Shown: positions 44,116 through 56,835, numbered from the stretch's first letter. The stretch: DNA of 64,000 bases from Bubalus kerabau (GCF_029407905.1 NC_073634.1:29525501-29589500), one strand, 5' to 3'. Numbers and translations are program-made. Notes: generated by a model not told the origin, from the sequence alone.

Positions 44116-44499
44116 TATATTGCTTTGATCTTCAGGAAAAAATTTTTTTTGAGCTCTATACTGTATTGCTGGTCATTTTAATAGCTTCATCTTGTGTTTC
44201 AGATGTTAAATGCTTTGTTCTTTCTCTTCTGACATGTGTGCTATGGTTTTTTTCCATGTTACCGTAAATAACCTCTTCTAGAATCTTGCATCCACAGAGA
44301 AGATTCAGAATCTTCGTACCAGTGATGAAAGTTGGATTTGTGGTTGATAGCTTCATTGCCTTAGGTTATGATACTGTTGAGGCCAATAGTAATGGCAGAT
44401 AACTTTCTGCATTCTCCCTTCATCACTCTTTGAGGGAACTAGGTCTCTGCGATAGAAATAAAAAGTTCTTCTGAGAAGGGTATTGCAGTTGACATGTAT

Positions 44500-44890
44500 T
44501 TTCTTACTGTATCTATTAGCTCTCTAGGGCTCCCAGAACAAAACACTGCAGTTTGGATGGCTTTAACAGCAGGTGTGTTTGCTCACAGTTTGGAGTCTGG
44601 GAGCCTTAGATCTAGGTGTTGCAGGCTTGGTTTCATCCAAGGCCTCCTGGACGTGTGTATGGGGCTGTGCCCTTGCTGCCTCTTCCCGTGGTTGTCCTTC
44701 TGTGCACAGGCCTTGTCTCTGTGTGTGTTAATCTTCTTTTTGTGTAAGGACAATAGTCGTTTTGCATTATGGCCCACCCTAATGACCCAATTTTAACCTG
44801 ATTAGCTCTTTGAAGGCCCTTCTGAGGGATGGGAGCTGGTTAGGGCTTCAGCATATGAATTTGGGGAGGGGGCGCAGTTTAGTCCATAAA
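44500..44890. repeat. Old interspersed repeat, family not assigned
   Basis: TAGGGCTCCCAGAACAAAAC, GCCCACCCTAATGACCCAAT and CAGCATATGAATTTGGGGAG belong to a common old mammalian repeat I cannot name with certainty. Confidence 0.45.
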
Positions 44891-44929
44891 AATGTGCATC
44901 ATTCATGATAAGTTTTTGTGACAAAGTAA

Positions 44930-45117
44930 GAGTCTGACACGACTGAGCGACTTCACTTTCATCTTTGACTTTCATGCATTGGAGAAGGAAATGGCAACCC
45001 ACTCCAGTGTTCTTGCCTGGAGAATCCCAGGGACGGGGGAGCCTGGTGGGCTGCTGTCTATGGGGTCGCACAGAGTCGGACATGACTGAAGCGACTTAGC
45101 AGCAGCAGCAGCAGCAG
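44930..45117 (+). repeat. Bov-tA2 SINE, 5' truncated
   Basis: Starts in the linker region (GACTGAGCGACTTCACTTTC), then a full unit ending in a (CAG)n tail. Confidence 0.88.
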
Positions 45118-45167
45118 TGTTGATAAAGTAAATTTTATTGTGAATTATTAATGCTTATTATAAACTA

Positions 45168-46256
45168 TTCAGTTCAGTTCAGTTCAGTCGCACAGTCGTG
45201 TCCGACTCTGTGACCCCATGAATCACAGCATGCCAGGCCTCCCTGTTCATCACCAACTCCCGAAGTTCACTCAAACTCATGTTCATCGAGTCGGTGATGC
45301 CATCTAGCCATCTCATCCTCTGTCACCCACTTCTCCTCCTGCCCCCAATCCCTCCCAGCATCAGGGTCTTTTCCAATGAGTCAACTCTTCGCATGAGGTC
45401 ATCAAAGTATTGGAGTTTCAGCTTCAGCATCAGTCCTTCCAGTGAACACCCAGGACTGATCTCCTTTAGAATGGCCTGGTTGGACCTCCTTGCATGCAGT
45501 CCAAGGGACTCTCAAGAGTCTTCTCCAGCACCACAGTTCAAAAGCATCAATTCTTCGGCACTCAGCCTTCTTCACAGTCCAACTCTCACATCCATACATG
45601 ACCACTGGAAAAACCATAGCCTTGACTGGACATACCTTTGTTGGCAAAGTAATGTCTCTGCTTTTGAATATGCTATCTAGGTTGGTCATAACTTTGCTTC
45701 CAAGGAGTAAGCGTCTTTTAATTTCATTGCTGCAATCACCATCTGCAGTGATTTTGGAGCCCCCCAAAATAAAGTCTGACACTGTTTCCACTGTTTCCCC
45801 ATCTATTTCCCATAAAGTGATGGGACCAGATGCCATGATCTTTCTTAGTTTTCTGAATGTTAAGCTTTAAGCCAACTTTTTCACTCTCCTCTTTCACTTT
45901 CATCAAGAGGCTTTTTAGTTCCTCTTCACTTTCTGCCATAAGGGTGGTGTCATCTGCATATCTGAAGTTACTGATATTTCTCCCAGCAATCTTAATTCCA
46001 GCTTGTGCTTCTTCCAGCTCAGCGTTTCTCATGATGTACTCTGCATATAAGTTAAATAAGCAGGGTGACAATATACAGCCTTGACGTACTCCTTTTCCTA
46101 TTTGGAACCAGTCTGTTGTTCCATGTCCAGTTCTAACTGTTGCTTCCTGACCTGCATACAGGTTTCTCAAGAGGTAGGTCAGGTGGTCTGGCATTCCCAT
46201 CTCTTTCAGAATTTTCCGCCGTTTATTGTGATCCACACAGTCAAAGGCTTTGCCAT
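45168..46256 (-). mobile_element. BovB (RTE) LINE, about 1.1 kb, 5' truncated
   Basis: Minus orientation with a (TTCAG)4 tail at the left end. It carries RT segments RQGCILSPCLFNLYAEYIMR and FRYADDTTLMAESEEE (intact YADD) in one frame (46236-45736) and the C-terminal region in another (45836-45402), so a frameshift lies near 45.8 kb. A small insertion (TGCATGCAG near 45495) also disrupts the last part. No clear target-site duplication. Confidence 0.92.
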
Positions 46257-46834
46257 CCTAAAGAACTACAGCTGTAAGTTATATAGGGGAGCATGTAGAA
46301 GATTGTAGATGTATTAGCAACAACTTTTTTTAATCACCACTGGAAAAGTAACTCAGACTCTATGACCTGTTGACAGTTGGGTTCGTTTATGAAGAATAGT
46401 ATCTTTTATAACTATTAGTAAAATAGCAGTTATCAAATATTTAAAGGGCCATCAAGTGAAGAGAGATGAAAAGGAACAGAATTAAGATTGGTGGGCAAGA
46501 TACAAAACATTTGCCCCCTGGCATGTAGAACTCCCTATAAATGGAACGTGCAGACTTGAAAGTTGGTTAGTTCTTTGTGACTAAAGTTCTGAATTTGTTG
46601 GGCCATTAAAGAGGAAATTATGTGTTATGGAGTGTGGTTATGGAGGTCGATTACTTATTTTTAGATTCTCAAAGTGTGGAGTTTTGTTGTCTCTAAAAAG
46701 ATAAATAATTTATCTCACACTTATATAATTAAAATAATAAAATAATTATTAGTACTTTAAAATGTAGGTTAATCATCAAGAAATGCCATTGCATTAAATA
46801 TCCCAAAGACTAGTCTGTTCTTTTCCTTCTCCCT
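46257..46834. other. CAMKMT intron 2, nothing recognised
   Basis: Unassigned intronic sequence between the BovB and a young SINE. Confidence 0.5.
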
Positions 46835-46845
46835 CTAGTGGGCAG

Positions 46846-47116
46846 CTGGAGAAGGAAATGGCAACCCACTCCAATACTCTTGCCTGGAAAATCCCATGGA
46901 CGGAGGAGCCTGGTAGGCTACAGTCTATGGGGTTGAGGAGAGTCGGACACGACTGAGTGACTTCACTTTCCCTTTTCACTTTCATGCACTGGAGAAGGAA
47001 ATGACACCCCACTCCAGTGTTCTTGCCTGGAGAATCCCAGGGACGGGGGAGCCTGGTGGGCTGCCATCTATGGGGTCGCACAGAGTCAGACTACTGAAGC
47101 GACTTAGCAGCAGCAG
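46846..47116 (+). repeat. Bov-tA2 (dimeric) SINE
   Basis: Two units with the ACTTCACTTTCCCTTTTCAC linker and an (AGC)n tail. The perfect 11-bp duplication CTAGTGGGCAG is at 46835-46845 and 47117-47127. It lies only about 130 bp upstream of CAMKMT exon 3. Confidence 0.93.
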
Positions 47117-47218
47117 CTAGTGGGCAGAAATACTTTAAAAACATAACATGGAAAGGTTTGTTAGTATTCAGTATGTCACAATGCATAGTCTCAGCTTTAA
47201 ATAATTAATAAATGTTAA

Positions 47219-47365
<147 letters not shown>

Positions 47366-47552
47366 TAAAAGTCAATTTTTAATCGTTTTTTTTTCAGTGT
47401 TTATTGACTAGCGTATGTATGTGGGTGTATCATAGAAACTCCTGCTGTTTTTAGCTGCATAATAAGCCTCATATAAGATGCACCTACTAAGTGGGATAGG
47501 GCAGTTTTTATACTTGGCAGTTTTGTGTGTGTACGACCCACGTGCATTTGAA

Positions 47553-47808
47553 TCTTGGTTCTGAAATTAATCTTGAGCAATTTATATTGTCTCCAGGGCC
47601 TCATTCTTTTTCATCTCTTAGAACTGAATATAATGTATATAAAGTGTGTAATGTACTACATTCCTCATAGTTTATACTCAGTAAATGAAATTTTTTATTA
47701 TTACCTGTGGTGAGTACCTCTAAAGCGTTTAAGTTTTTTCTAATAAGGAAGATAATATTATTAAGGATTATTCTGATGTGGTAAAATAAACTATTTTGAT
47801 TGAACTAA
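47553..47808. repeat. Local direct duplication, copy 1
   Basis: About 256 bp resembling 49743-49994 in the same order (TTCTGAAATTAATCT, TTTTTCATCTCTTAGAACTG, GATGAGTACCT-like, ATTTTGATTGAAC). The first half looks like a decayed MIR, but the similarity runs past it. Confidence 0.75.
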
Positions 47809-48637
47809 GTAGGGCAGAAGGAACCCTGGATTCTCTAGTACTATCCCTTTTGTTTCTTGTTTCCATTTTGACCTTTTCAATTAATCAGTCAGACAGAGGG
47901 GCTGTCTCTCCCTTCTTTGCTGTGTTTCGGGTGTGTGCATTTCCACTTCTTGTTCTCTTTCACTGGAGAATAAACCCAGAACATTTTTCCTTGCTGCTAA
48001 TATACTTTAATAGAATATTTTTGTTTTATTCATTATTATAATATTATAGAATATATTATCTTTTGATCTAAGCCTTTAATTACATCATGATGGATTTCTC
48101 CACTGAGAAAATCATTTAATCATAATGTCATACAATGATAGAAATCAAACAAGAATCTTTTTATATCATGATATTAAACAATATACCATGATAGAAGCTG
48201 TGTACTTCTTTCTGTGTGCTGCATAGGCTATTTTCCTTAAGATAGTGGATTATCAGTGAAATATGACCATTTTAAATGTAAAAATTATCTTCAAGTGCTT
48301 TTCTTCTCAAAAGAAATTTTATAACTGTGACCACTTATTGTATGAACTACAATAACATACTCAGCAAGAAGTACTCATTTTAGATCAGCATAGAATAATG
48401 TCCAGCAATACTCAGGCAATAATCTTGTTCTTATGCCCACATAATGGCAAGCTTTTGATTGCCGAGAAAAATATTTATGTATTTTGTCACTAAGAAGTCT
48501 AAATATCCTAAAATTATCCTAAAATATTTAAAATGTAATTTTATTTTTTGTGGACAGTGATAGGCATACCTTTTAGTTTTTATGTGCTGATGCTGGCTGA
48601 GTTCTTTCCCAATATTTTTACTGGGGGTTGGGGCAAA
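47809..48637. other. CAMKMT intron 3, nothing recognised
   Basis: AT-rich sequence without a nameable repeat or exon. Confidence 0.5.
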
Positions 48638-48645
48638 GTCTGGGT

Positions 48646-48962
48646 TCGGTTCAGTTCAGTTCAGTCGCTCAGTCGTGTCCGACTCTTTGCAACCCCATGG
48701 ACCGCAGCACTCCAAGCCTTCCTGTCCATCACCAGCTCCTGGAGCCTACCCAAACTCATGTCCATTGAGTCGGTGATCCCATCCAACCATCTCATCTTCT
48801 GTCATCCCCTTCTCCTCCTGCCCTCAATATTTTCCAGCATCAGGGTCTTTTCAGATGAGTCAGCTCTTCACATCAGGTGGCCAAAGCATTGGAGTTTCAG
48901 CTTCAACATCAGTCCTTGCAATGAACACCCAGGACTGGTCTCCTTTAGGATGGACTGGTTGG
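48646..48962 (-). mobile_element. BovB LINE 3' fragment
   Basis: GTTCAGTTCAGTCGCTCAGT to GGATGGACTGGTTGG, minus orientation, 5' truncated. The 8-bp flanking duplication GTCTGGGT is at 48638-48645 and 48963-48970. Confidence 0.88.
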
Positions 48963-49042
48963 GTCTGGGTAAGGAATGCTAATGGTAGTTGAGATGTTCT
49001 CCTTTAGTTCTTTGATAATGTAAATATCATTAAGTCAGGCTT

Positions 49043-49253
49043 TGCTGTGCTTAGTTGCTCAGTTGTGTCCAACTCTTTGTGACTCTATGGACTGTAGCTT
49101 GCCAGGCTTCTCTGTTGACGGGAATTCTTCAGGCAAGAATACTGGAGTGGGTTGCCATGCCCTCCTCCAGGGCATCTTCCCAGCCCAGGGATCGAACCCA
49201 GGTCTTTAGCATTGCAGGCGGATTCTTTCCCGTCTGAGCCACCAGGGAAGCAG
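49043..49253 (-). repeat. Bov-tA SINE
   Basis: Full minus-oriented element. The flanking repeat GTCAGGCTT is at 49034-49042 and 49254-49262. Confidence 0.9.
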
Positions 49254-49305
49254 GTCAGGCTTATGCATGTGTAATTTAGGAACATCATCCTAAAATGCTA
49301 TATGT

Positions 49306-49424
49306 AAATTAAAAAAAATTTTTGTTTTTTGGCCATGCCACATGGCATGCAGGATCTTGTGGAACCCTCACTTTTCTGTAGCAGAAGTGCAGAGTCTTAA
49401 CCACTGGACTGCCAGGAAGTCCTG
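49306..49424 (-). repeat. CHR-type (tRNA-Glu-derived) SINE
   Basis: TTTTTTGGCCATGCCACATG through AGTCTTAACCACTGGACTGC to CCAGGAAGTCC on the minus strand. Confidence 0.82.
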
Positions 49425-49742
49425 AATATGGATTTTTGGTTTGGTAATGTGAAAATCAAGTATTGTTCCCAGTGGCTCAGTATGAAATAGGGCCACTAGC
49501 TGGCAGCATTATGTAAAAAAATATTTTTTTCCTTAAGGTCTAAGCTATTATTTTGTATATGAATAATATATATATACTTCTCAAACATTTTTTCCCATCA
49601 ACTTGTCTGCACCTACCCTCCTCCTCAAGTTGTTGTTGCATTGACAAATGGAGATATTGTATGGTTACGTTTTTTTTTTTCCCGCTGCTGCTCATTGTTT
49701 GGTAGAAAGACTTGAGTCTTTGGAATTAGAACCACCTAGTTT

Positions 49743-49994
49743 CTTGATTCTGAAATTAATCTCAAGCCATTTTATATTATCTCCAGGAGCCTCAGTGTTT
49801 TTCATCTCTTAGAACTGGTTATAATGTATTGAAGTGTATAACATACTACATCCCTCATAGCTGATGCTCTGTAAATGAATCTGCTGTTACAGTGATGAGT
49901 ACCTATAAAGCTTTGCAGTTTTTGTCTAATAATGAAGATAGTATTATCAAGGATTATCTTGATGTTGTAAAAGTAAAGTATTTTGATTGAACAA
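49743..49994. repeat. Local direct duplication, copy 2
   Basis: Second copy of 47553-47808, same orientation, about 2.2 kb away, with scattered substitutions and small indels. Confidence 0.75.
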
Positions 49995-50350
49995 GGTGGG
50001 AAAATAGATCAAATTACAGAAACAGTAATTTACTAAAATGTTTTGTCATACATATGGTCTTAAAAACCTGAATGTATAGCCTAAGTAATAATTCAGTAAC
50101 TTCTAAGTAATAGAAGAGGTGATAAAAATAAAGCTTATTAAAACATGTTTTGTAGTATTTATATTACTCTTTAAGAAAAATCTATAATGATATTTCAACT
50201 TAATGTAAAATTGGTAAAGTCCTGTTAAAGTAAGTCTTGATTATAACTTGCATATAATTTTTGTCAAGGCTTAAAGTGATCAAGTTTTGAAAAAGTGGTT
50301 TTTTCACTTGATGTCTCAAATATTTGATTGTAGTGTAGTAGTGACATTAG

Positions 50351-50559
50351 GGGCTTCCCAGGTGACTCAGAGCTAAAGAATCTGCCTGCCAATGCAGAAG
50401 ACACAGGAGACATGGATTCAGTCCCTGGATTGGGAAGATCCCCTGGTAGGAAATGGTAACTGACTCCAGTATTCTTGCCTGGAGCATTCCACGGACATAA
50501 CAGCCTGGTGGGCTACAATCCACGGTGTCGCAGAGTTGGACACCACTGAGCAGGCACAA
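50351..50559 (+). repeat. Bov-tA SINE
   Basis: GGGCTTCCCAGGTGACTCAG head to GTTGGACACCACTGAGCAGG. The duplication TGACATTAG is at 50342-50350 and 50560-50568. Confidence 0.9.
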
Positions 50560-50785
50560 TGACATTAGATTGAGTTTGTGACAGGAAGGCCCAGCAGAGG
50601 GTGCTACGATCACAAGTCTATCTCACAGCTCAATATAATTGGACTAAATAACTTGAATAGTAAGCCTAAGCTTTCATCACGTAAACAAGAAAAATGTATG
50701 TTTAAATGTTTATCTCTGATTTATTTCTTATATATTTAATATATTCAGCAATTCACTAATAAATAGATTTTCTTAACTGATGTGT

Positions 50786-50934
50786 TTAGTTCATTTTTTA
50801 CTCATTTAGTAAGTATCAGTTTAATTTTCATACTTCTGGCTTTAAATACAGGAATACTTTTAGTTCATTTTTTACTCATTTAGTAAGTATCAGTTTAATT
50901 TTCACACTTCTAGCTTTAAATACAGGAATACTTT
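50786..50934. repeat. 74-bp tandem duplication
   Basis: Two adjacent 74-bp units begin TTAGTTCATTTTTTACTCAT at 50786 and 50860 and differ at about two positions. Confidence 0.92.
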
Positions 50935-50939
50935 TGGTC

Positions 50940-53055
50940 TTGTTAATCTTTATAGAGAAATTTCTATACAGAAAAAACAGTTCCTAAATCATTACCATGG
51001 TAGAACACTACTATCATGCTGAAGAATATTTGGGATGAGGAAAAAACGTTTTTAATATGATACCAGGAGAGAACCAGTAGGTGGAATTATCCATTTATTC
51101 AGGAATTAGTTTCTGGGTTAACATAGCTTCCTGATAATAAAAAAATAATTTAATTAAAGTACTTTATAGTTAACAACCCCCTGTACATGTTTATACAAAA
51201 CATACATATGAGAATATATATAAAATATATTTGTGTTTACTGGAACCATTAATCTCAATTTCCAGTTAACTTCAAAAACAAGTAATGCTTTTATTCATTA
51301 TAAATTTTCAAAGCGGAGAGGATCACTCTTACTGCTTGAAGTTGTTTGTGCTCTCATCAAAAAGATTTGGAAAAATCTTTAATTTTGGAAAATAAATGAA
51401 ACCTCTAGATATTTTCTTATTTGGTGATATATTAGAAAAGAAAATATTCCTTATGTTTGCCTCTACTATTTTAAATGTATGACTTGCAAAGTGTTGTATG
51501 TTTTTGAGATATCCTTTCAGTATCTGCATTCCTTTGAATGTTGTAGGGAGAAATTAAAATGAACCTCACACAGTCTTTTCTGCATAATAATTCATTGCTC
51601 CATAGGATACGACCCCAGTCTTATTTTTATAATACTTATATTTGCTGTTGTGAAAAACAAATTATTTTGAAAGTCAAACTTCTTTTTTGCTTACCTCTAA
51701 CTAGGGATAGGTGTTCATATTTTGTCTTTGGAGTCTGGTACTTGAGAACATACTTGTTTTTAAAGTATCAAAGCTACTTTGTGGAAAGATCCTGTCTGCT
51801 ATTGATTCATTGTGCCTGGAAAGAGATGCCATCAAGCTCCCTAGGGATAAGTATAGGATGCATCCTTCACTTCAGACCAGGTGCTGGCTTCTTTTGTGTT
51901 TCATGTAACATGTCACGCAGATACTTTGGGTCACAAGAGAGTACTCTGTGGCAGATCTCTGGCTTCTGTTTTCTCTGCAGGCTGAGCCTCCTTTCCAGCC
52001 AGTCCCTGACCTCCAATCAAAGAAATCCCATCATGCCGTATTTCTTCTGAAAGCACTTTCTCTTTCTCCACCTCATCTCTTTCCTCCACTGAAATGATTT
52101 AAAAAAAAATGATTCTCTTCAGCCCTTAATCCAAATTTTACTGCATAGTATATAGTACGACTGTTTGCTACTCGGTGCGGGGAATATAATTGCTTCATTT
52201 GAACTCTTTGTTTTTTTTTTAATCACGTTGTCCTTTGGACAGCATGGACAAATAATTAATACTTCTCATATAATTTATTGATACAATATATACAATATAA
52301 TGTGTATAAGCCATTAAAGGCTTTGGAAGTCAATAGTTACTGTATATTATTGCAATAATCTACTATGAATCAGGAGTCCTGGCTAGCACAACAGTGCCAC
52401 TTAAATTTGAGAAATATATTGGTAACATTCCTTCTGCTATTCTTTGAAATAATTTTTTTTCTCCTCACTGAGCTACACAACAGGACTTTGTGATGGTTGA
52501 TGTCTCATGACATCAACCTAGAGAAATTTGTAGACTTTCTACCTTGTATACTCTTACATGCGAAAATGGTGATTTTTTTTCTCCCCAACAAATCCTGGGT
52601 CTAACCTTGACTTTAAATGCACACAGCTGCAGTCTCCTGCTTCTTGGTTCTTTCTAGGGGTCTCATAGTTGGACCCGTTTTGTGATGTATCCAAAACTCA
52701 TCTATTTTGGGTTAGTAATTAAGCAAATATTCTTGTTGAAATACAAAATGTTTTCAGTTTCTACCTATATTAGGGAGACCAAAGTTGACTTGTCTCTTAG
52801 GAAATACAATCCAAATTTTTAGTTTTTCTTTTTCATTTTTATTGTGTTATGTAGTTAATGTCTGTAATATTGGTGGAATTATTTCAGCTTCAGGAGTGTC
52901 AGATTGGATTTAAAGTTTTTCCTCATTCAAATAAAGGCATATTGTGTTTATATCTATGTATGTAGACATATATACATTTATGTAGGTGTATGTATATATT
53001 CTTGGTAAGAGTGTGTGATTAAAAAATGAGAACTTTGGTCTTTTGTGGGTAATTG
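50940..53055. other. CAMKMT intron 3, nothing recognised
   Basis: About 2.1 kb with no SINE or LINE I can name. An open frame of 163 codons at 51559-52050 has no recognisable domain, and I treat it as chance. Confidence 0.45.
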
Positions 53056-53059
53056 CTCT

Positions 53060-53235
53060 ATTTTTAATGTAGTGGGATCATGGAAGCATTCTGGAATATG
53101 AAGCTGAGGTTTTAGCTCTGCCAGTTACTTGCTGTGTGATTATAGGCAAGTTTTTAAACAGATCTTAACTGTTTACAATTGAATAAGAAACAATAACTAC
53201 CTTTTAGTGTAGTAAACATAATATTAGGTAATGTG
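53060..53235 (+). repeat. MIR SINE relic
   Basis: GGTTTTAGCTCTGCCAGTTA, CTTGCTGTGTGATTATAGGC and the following AACAATAACTACCTTTTAG follow MIR order. Confidence 0.75.
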
Positions 53236-53539
53236 AAAATACTGTGTAAACTGTAGGTAATATTTGTATTAGTATTTTGTTGTTAATACTAATATCATGT
53301 CTCATTTATTCTAAGACCTTTTTAATATCTTTGATATTGGAAAATAACACAAAATAGGAAATATTTTTGTGTTTTAATGTTTTACATTATTTTGTACATG
53401 AAAACATAGTGCAAAGTCACATTATGAAAAGTGTAATATTACTGCAGAAATACATATGTAAATCAGTGTTTTAGAAAAGAAACTTCAGAAGGACAAAAAT
53501 ATATGTGATTTATTATGTGATAAAGATGGAATTTCAGTG

Positions 53540-54720
53540 GGAGTGGAAAGGATGAATTCTTCAATAAATAGTATTGTCTAGGAATTTAGAAAAAAATAAC
53601 AAATGAAATCTCTTCCTTTATACTATGTAATTACCAAAATTAATTTAAGATAGTTAAATATTTAATTAACAAATTCTAACACTTCTAGATATTTCAGATG
53701 AATACTTTTAAGATATTGAAATAAGTAAGGCCTTTCTAAGTGTGACCCAAGTCCTATGAATTTAAAAATAGATTGACTAAATAAAGATTTAAAGTCACTT
53801 TATTCAAAAAGTAGCAAAAAAGTTGAAAGAGAAATGACAAACTGGTAATTATTATTTATGACATATACATGGACAAAGATGTATTCTCTTTATTGTGTGA
53901 AGAGCTCCCACAAAGAAATAGCAAAAGCAGGCTGTAGATCTATAAGAAAAAGACAAAGCATAGTGAAAATTAGAAAAAAGTAATTCACAAAAACAATGCC
54001 AATGCACTATAAAGACATCAAATGATTATTTTACTAGTAAAGAAGTAATGAAATGCAATTAAAACAGTGAGAATTATTATCAAATTGGCGAAGATGAGCA
54101 ACAATAAACAATAATCAGTGAATTGCAGGTACGTCTGCATTCTCATCTACCATTGGTGGGAGGGTACATTGATTCTACTTTTCTAGAGGCAGTCTGGCGA
54201 TATCTTTCATAATTTTTAGTACCCATATCATCTGATTAATAATTCTTTTTCTAAGAAATAGTGCAGCCAAAATGTAAAGGTGGAATGTAAAGGAATTCAT
54301 TATAGCACAGTGAATAACTGGAAAAAAACAAATCTTTAATTTTAGATGACTGGTTAATTATGGATATTTCATGAAATTGAATATTTTATAGCTGTACAAG
54401 GCTTTAAAGGATATTGGGTTAAAAAATTACTACAGGGAATATGATTCTATTTCTGTGACGTACATAGTAGCTATGTGGATGCATAGTTGTTGTTGTTCAG
54501 TCGCTAAGTCATGTCCAGACAAAGCGTGGTTCACTGCAGAAGGGAATGGCAGACCACTCCAGCATTCTTGCCCTGAGAACCCCATGAGCAGTATGAAAAG
54601 GTGTATGCATAGAACTGTGTCTAAATGTTCACAGTGTTTTGTTGGGGTATTGGAGTTATGGATGGTTATCACGTTCTTCTTTATACTTTTCAGCATTTGA
54701 TTTTTTTTTATTGTATTAGA
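53540..54720 (+). mobile_element. Old L1M 3' region, interrupted by a rearranged SINE
   Basis: Plus-oriented L1M ORF2-end and 3' sequence: GAAGAGCTCCCACAAAGAAA, ACCATTGGTGGGAGGGTACA, GGCAGTCTGGCGATATC and CACAGTGAATAACTGGAAAA. The SINE at 54487-54604 sits inside it. Confidence 0.7.
54487..54604 (-). repeat. Bov-tA SINE with internal inversion
   Basis: The 29-bp left part (GTTGTTCAGTCGCTAAGTCA) is the 3' end in minus orientation. The right part (GAAGGGAATGGCAGACCACT to GAGAACCCCATGAGCAG) is an internal segment in plus orientation. It is bounded by ATGCATAG at 54479-54486 and 54605-54612. Confidence 0.78.
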
Positions 54721-55166
54721 CTTCTATTAGGCAGTGTCATTTTTATTTTGAAAAAAGTGAATACTCTTTAATTTCAAAATTGAGTGATAATTTTGGGTTT
54801 TTTTTGACTGAAAGCTGTGATAAAATCTCAAATTGCTTAGGACAATACTGTGGGAAAAAGGAGCAATTAATTTTACTACTGAAAAAATATAAAGTAGTTT
54901 ATTTTTAAACAGTGCTTTTGTCCAAGGAACTCACATCACTGTTAGATATTAATCTGTTAATTCCCCCAATACACTTGAAAGAAGTCAAAGATCAAATCAT
55001 TCTAGGCCTATATTAGGTTGTGGGAGTTAAAAGAAGTTAAAAACTCAGTCAATGGAAGAAAATTGAGCTTGAGCATAGGTAATTTATAAGTTCTGTTGAA
55101 AAACAAATTTTAAGGTTCAGTTAGTGGGCATAGGTAATGGTCAGCAGCCCTGAGACTATAAGGATC

Positions 55167-55290
55167 CCATGGAGAAGGGAATGCTAACCACTCCAGTATT
55201 CTTGCTTGGAAAATTCCGTGGACAGAGTAGCCTGGCAGGCTGTAGTCCGTTGGGTTGCAAAAGAGTCAGACACACCTGAGCAACCAACAA
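55167..55290 (+). repeat. Bov-tA SINE, 5' truncated
   Basis: GGAGAAGGGAATGCTAACCA to GTCAGACACACCTGAGCAAC with a CAACAA-type tail. Confidence 0.87.
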
Positions 55291-55382
55291 TTGAGACTGT
55301 TGGAGGCCCCGGTGAGAGTGGGGAGCTGGTGATAGTATGCAACACTGGTCTGGATTTGGCTCGTAGGCCATCTTGAGAATTG

Positions 55383-55384
<2 letters not shown>

Positions 55385-55428
<44 letters not shown>
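55385..55428. repeat. (TG)n microsatellite
   Basis: About 21 uninterrupted TG units, likely polymorphic. Confidence 0.95.
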
Positions 55429-55429
55429 C

Positions 55430-56835
55430 CTTCATTCGAAAGACTTCTAGAGGGTAGTTAGAAAAGATTTCCAGGGGTAGGTTAGGTCTCTAGATGGTAG
55501 TTTTCTGAGCTATATGTTTCCAATTGTCCGACTTTCTGGCTCCAAGTTGTCAGGGCAATTTTTTCTTTTGACACGATATTGGGTAGACATGCTCCTAAGC
55601 CATAAACAGAGTCCTCTGCATTTTCTTACTATTTACCATGGAAGGAACATTTAGAAGACATCTCTTTTTAATTCACTTAAAAAATTTTTATTTGAAATAA
55701 AAAATTATGGAGTTGTAATGATTCTCTTTGATAAAAGGTGCTGCTATCATGAGGAAAGACGGAAATAAACACTAGTATCCTTTCTAGATTCATAACATGT
55801 ATTAGTACTTAACCAAGGTATTAATACCAGAAGGTAGTTTATGTCTTTGTTATAAACCTGCTAGTTTCCCCCTCCTTTCTATATTTGAAGGGATGTGCTT
55901 AATTGAGATGCTTTCAAGTTTTAGCAGAGGATGTGCCAAGCAAGCCTTCCTCCTCCCAACAAATTCTGAATAGTATTGCTTTATCTTCTTTCAGATAGCT
56001 ACCTTTTTTTTCCCTTACAGTGTTAGGGACTTTGTGAATATTCTTCTCATTTAGTCTTCTGAACAATTTTGCAAGTGGCGAGGAAACTGATACTAAGATA
56101 AAAATTTGCTTAAAAATTAATATTTAGTAAACAGTCACACAGGAATTTATGCCTCTTCTACTATATTTCTTAAAGGTAGCATTTCTCCAAAATGACGAGC
56201 AATGAATTTTAAAAGTTCATGGTAGAAGTTGAAACTAAAAGTGGTAACTTGGAGTGCAAGAAAATAACTTTGGCAAATGGAATAGAATTCTGTCCAGTGG
56301 ATTGTGTCTCAGAAGAGGCTGATTAAAGGTCACTGGGAAATGGGCTCTCTAGGGTTTCTGAAAGGTAGTTGACAATCTAATGGAGTGGGGATTTAGGGAG
56401 CAAGGATGGGGTGAAAGAACGCATTGTCTTTTAATAGTCTAAAACCAAATGTGGGTTTTATTTCAATTTTTTTTTCTTTTTTGAGAAGTTCTGCTTTTTG
56501 CACAGTAATACGGTAGTAATATTGATTTGTGTTTTTTACATAGCCCTTTCTCTAAGGTACTCAATGTGTTTCTCAAGCTTATGGCTATAGTGATATTTAT
56601 AAATTGCTTAAATAAGCATTAGCCACACAAAAAGCTCAACTGAGTATTTCTGTCTTTAGGAAAATAGTGTGGATTTGGACAGTCTTTCCACAGAGAATAG
56701 TGGATATTTGGACATTTGTTTGGCCTATATGTATTGCCACACTCTGTGAATGCTTGATGTGAATAAAATATTTGATGATTGAATGAATTTAGTATTTGTA
56801 TGTGTGTATCTTTTTAATTCATTAAAAATTTTTTT
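55430..56835. other. CAMKMT intron 3, nothing firmly recognised
   Basis: A MIR-like scrap may lie near 56015-56105. No exon seen. Confidence 0.45.

Noticed and set aside
44500..44890. Possible exon because of higher GC and an open frame of 100 codons
   Set aside because: The segment matches a widespread old mammalian repeat and has no coding signature.
51559..52050. 163-codon open frame on the plus strand in CAMKMT intron 3
   Set aside because: No recognisable domain, Cys/Leu/Phe-rich composition as expected from translated AT-rich DNA, and no splice or promoter context.
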